Assembly (NCBI GenBank): GCA_947175225.1
Contig: CAMWLX010000017.1
Location: 1-20,340 of the forward strand
Direction: 5' to 3'
Origin: an uncultured Porphyromonadaceae bacterium
Lineage (GTDB): Bacteria; Bacteroidota; Bacteroidia; Bacteroidales; Muribaculaceae
DNA: 20,340 bases
Below are positions 20,004 to 20,340 of the stretch, piece by piece; within the stretch, counting starts at the first letter, position 1; each line of letters opens with the position of its first letter. Both the position numbers and the translations under genes were made by a program. The notes under the pieces were generated by a model. That model had not been told where the DNA came from and searched no databases. It saw only the letters and a list, made by a program, of their open reading frames with translations.

Positions 20004-20254
20004 TCAAATTTCCCCATTTAAGAAGCGTAGTGCCTTCAGATAGCGGTTGATACGGTCGGCTGCTGCGGAATTAATCTTTTGAAGACGTGTGACATTGAGA
20101 TTGTCCTCAAGGTCGCGCATCGTCACATATCTGCCTAATAAAGGATATCATCGCTCTCCAAGTCAAAATCAGGTTGAAAGCTGCAGAGATCCTCATCCCA
20201 AGGAAAGATAAATTCCAGATACCTTGCATTTGATCTCATAATGTCTTTTTTCAT
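20004..20254 (-). pseudogene. Small gene with an apparent frameshift
   Basis: ATG 20254 opens 39 codons, MKKDIMRSNARYLEFIFPWD continuing to DLESDDILY, then TAG at 20137-20135. Directly after, in another frame, the reading continues sensibly: LLGRYVTMRDLEDNLNVTRL, then QKINSAAADRINRYLKALRFL and NGEI, stop at 20006-20004. One added T in the CTTT run near 20140 would join the two into a protein of about 80 residues (IL-LLGRYVTMRDLE). It may be a disabled gene, a sequencing or assembly error in a short T-run, or two tiny genes, the second starting at GTG 20126 or ATG 20120. The helical second half with RLQKINSAAADRINRYLKAL could be a small helical domain. No family recognised. Confidence 0.5.
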
Positions 20255-20340
20255 GTTTCTTTTGTCTGCGTAAGGAATGATTGCTTAGAAGTTGTTTAAA
20301 CTTATTTTTTTATTAATATTTCGTCAGGTTTTCGAGCGGA

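Overview
The window looks like a chromosomal segment of a Bacteroidales bacterium, most likely a Muribaculaceae-type gut commensal. I infer this from several promoters of the Bacteroidetes TTTG-N19-21-TAnnTTTG type, Sec signal peptides and Bacteroidetes-style lipoproteins, a type IX secretion-like C-terminal tail on a giant beta-galactosidase, a TPR/membrane/HTH regulator of the Bacteroidetes kind, and DUF3843- and DUF7309/DUF6930-like proteins. The genus-level guess is from memory and cannot be proven here.

Layout. 1-273 is the 3' end of a PAS-domain gene. 374-1875 is a two-gene unit: a RhuM-family gene and a UPF0158 gene. A bidirectional hairpin at 1909-1939 separates it from a convergent minus-strand operon of three small exported proteins (3700 to 1964), two of them with PEGA-like repeats. 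Just upstream of that operon, on the same strand, lies a roughly 320-nt highly structured RNA ending in a hairpin plus eight U residues (4065 to 3748), preceded by two promoter-like sequences. 4169-4576 holds gene debris, including the first 25 or so codons of a third rhuM. Then come a DUF7309/DUF6930 protein (4632-5675) and an RluA-type pseudouridine synthase with a long N-terminal extension (5821-7446). On the minus strand follow a protein with two TonB C-terminal domains (9211-7547), a TPR lipoprotein/regulator (11112-9457) and a 1508-residue secreted GH2 beta-galactosidase with lectin-like domains (15853-11327). The right end carries two unknown small genes (16325-15942 and 16968-16507), the second of them directly behind a second complete rhuM (17964-16978), a DUF3843-like gene (19854-18103) and a frameshifted small gene (20254-20004).

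Most striking observation. The two complete rhuM paralogues, on opposite strands and clearly diverged in protein sequence, each contain a perfect odd-length palindrome (25 bp with 12-bp arms; 27 bp with 13-bp arms) inside the coding sequence. Both palindromes are centred on the same nucleotide of the gene, the third base of codon 66, directly after the predicted helix-turn-helix. The two palindromes have unrelated sequences, so the symmetry rather than the bases or amino acids appears to be conserved. This suggests a built-in, paralogue-specific DNA site (operator, self-recognition tag or hairpin) travelling with the DNA-binding domain. I know of no description of it. Each rhuM is followed within 9-14 nt by a different small acidic gene, and a third rhuM is in ruins, so the window looks like a site of repeated gain and loss of such cassettes.

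I saw no tRNA or rRNA genes, CRISPR arrays or intact insertion sequences.
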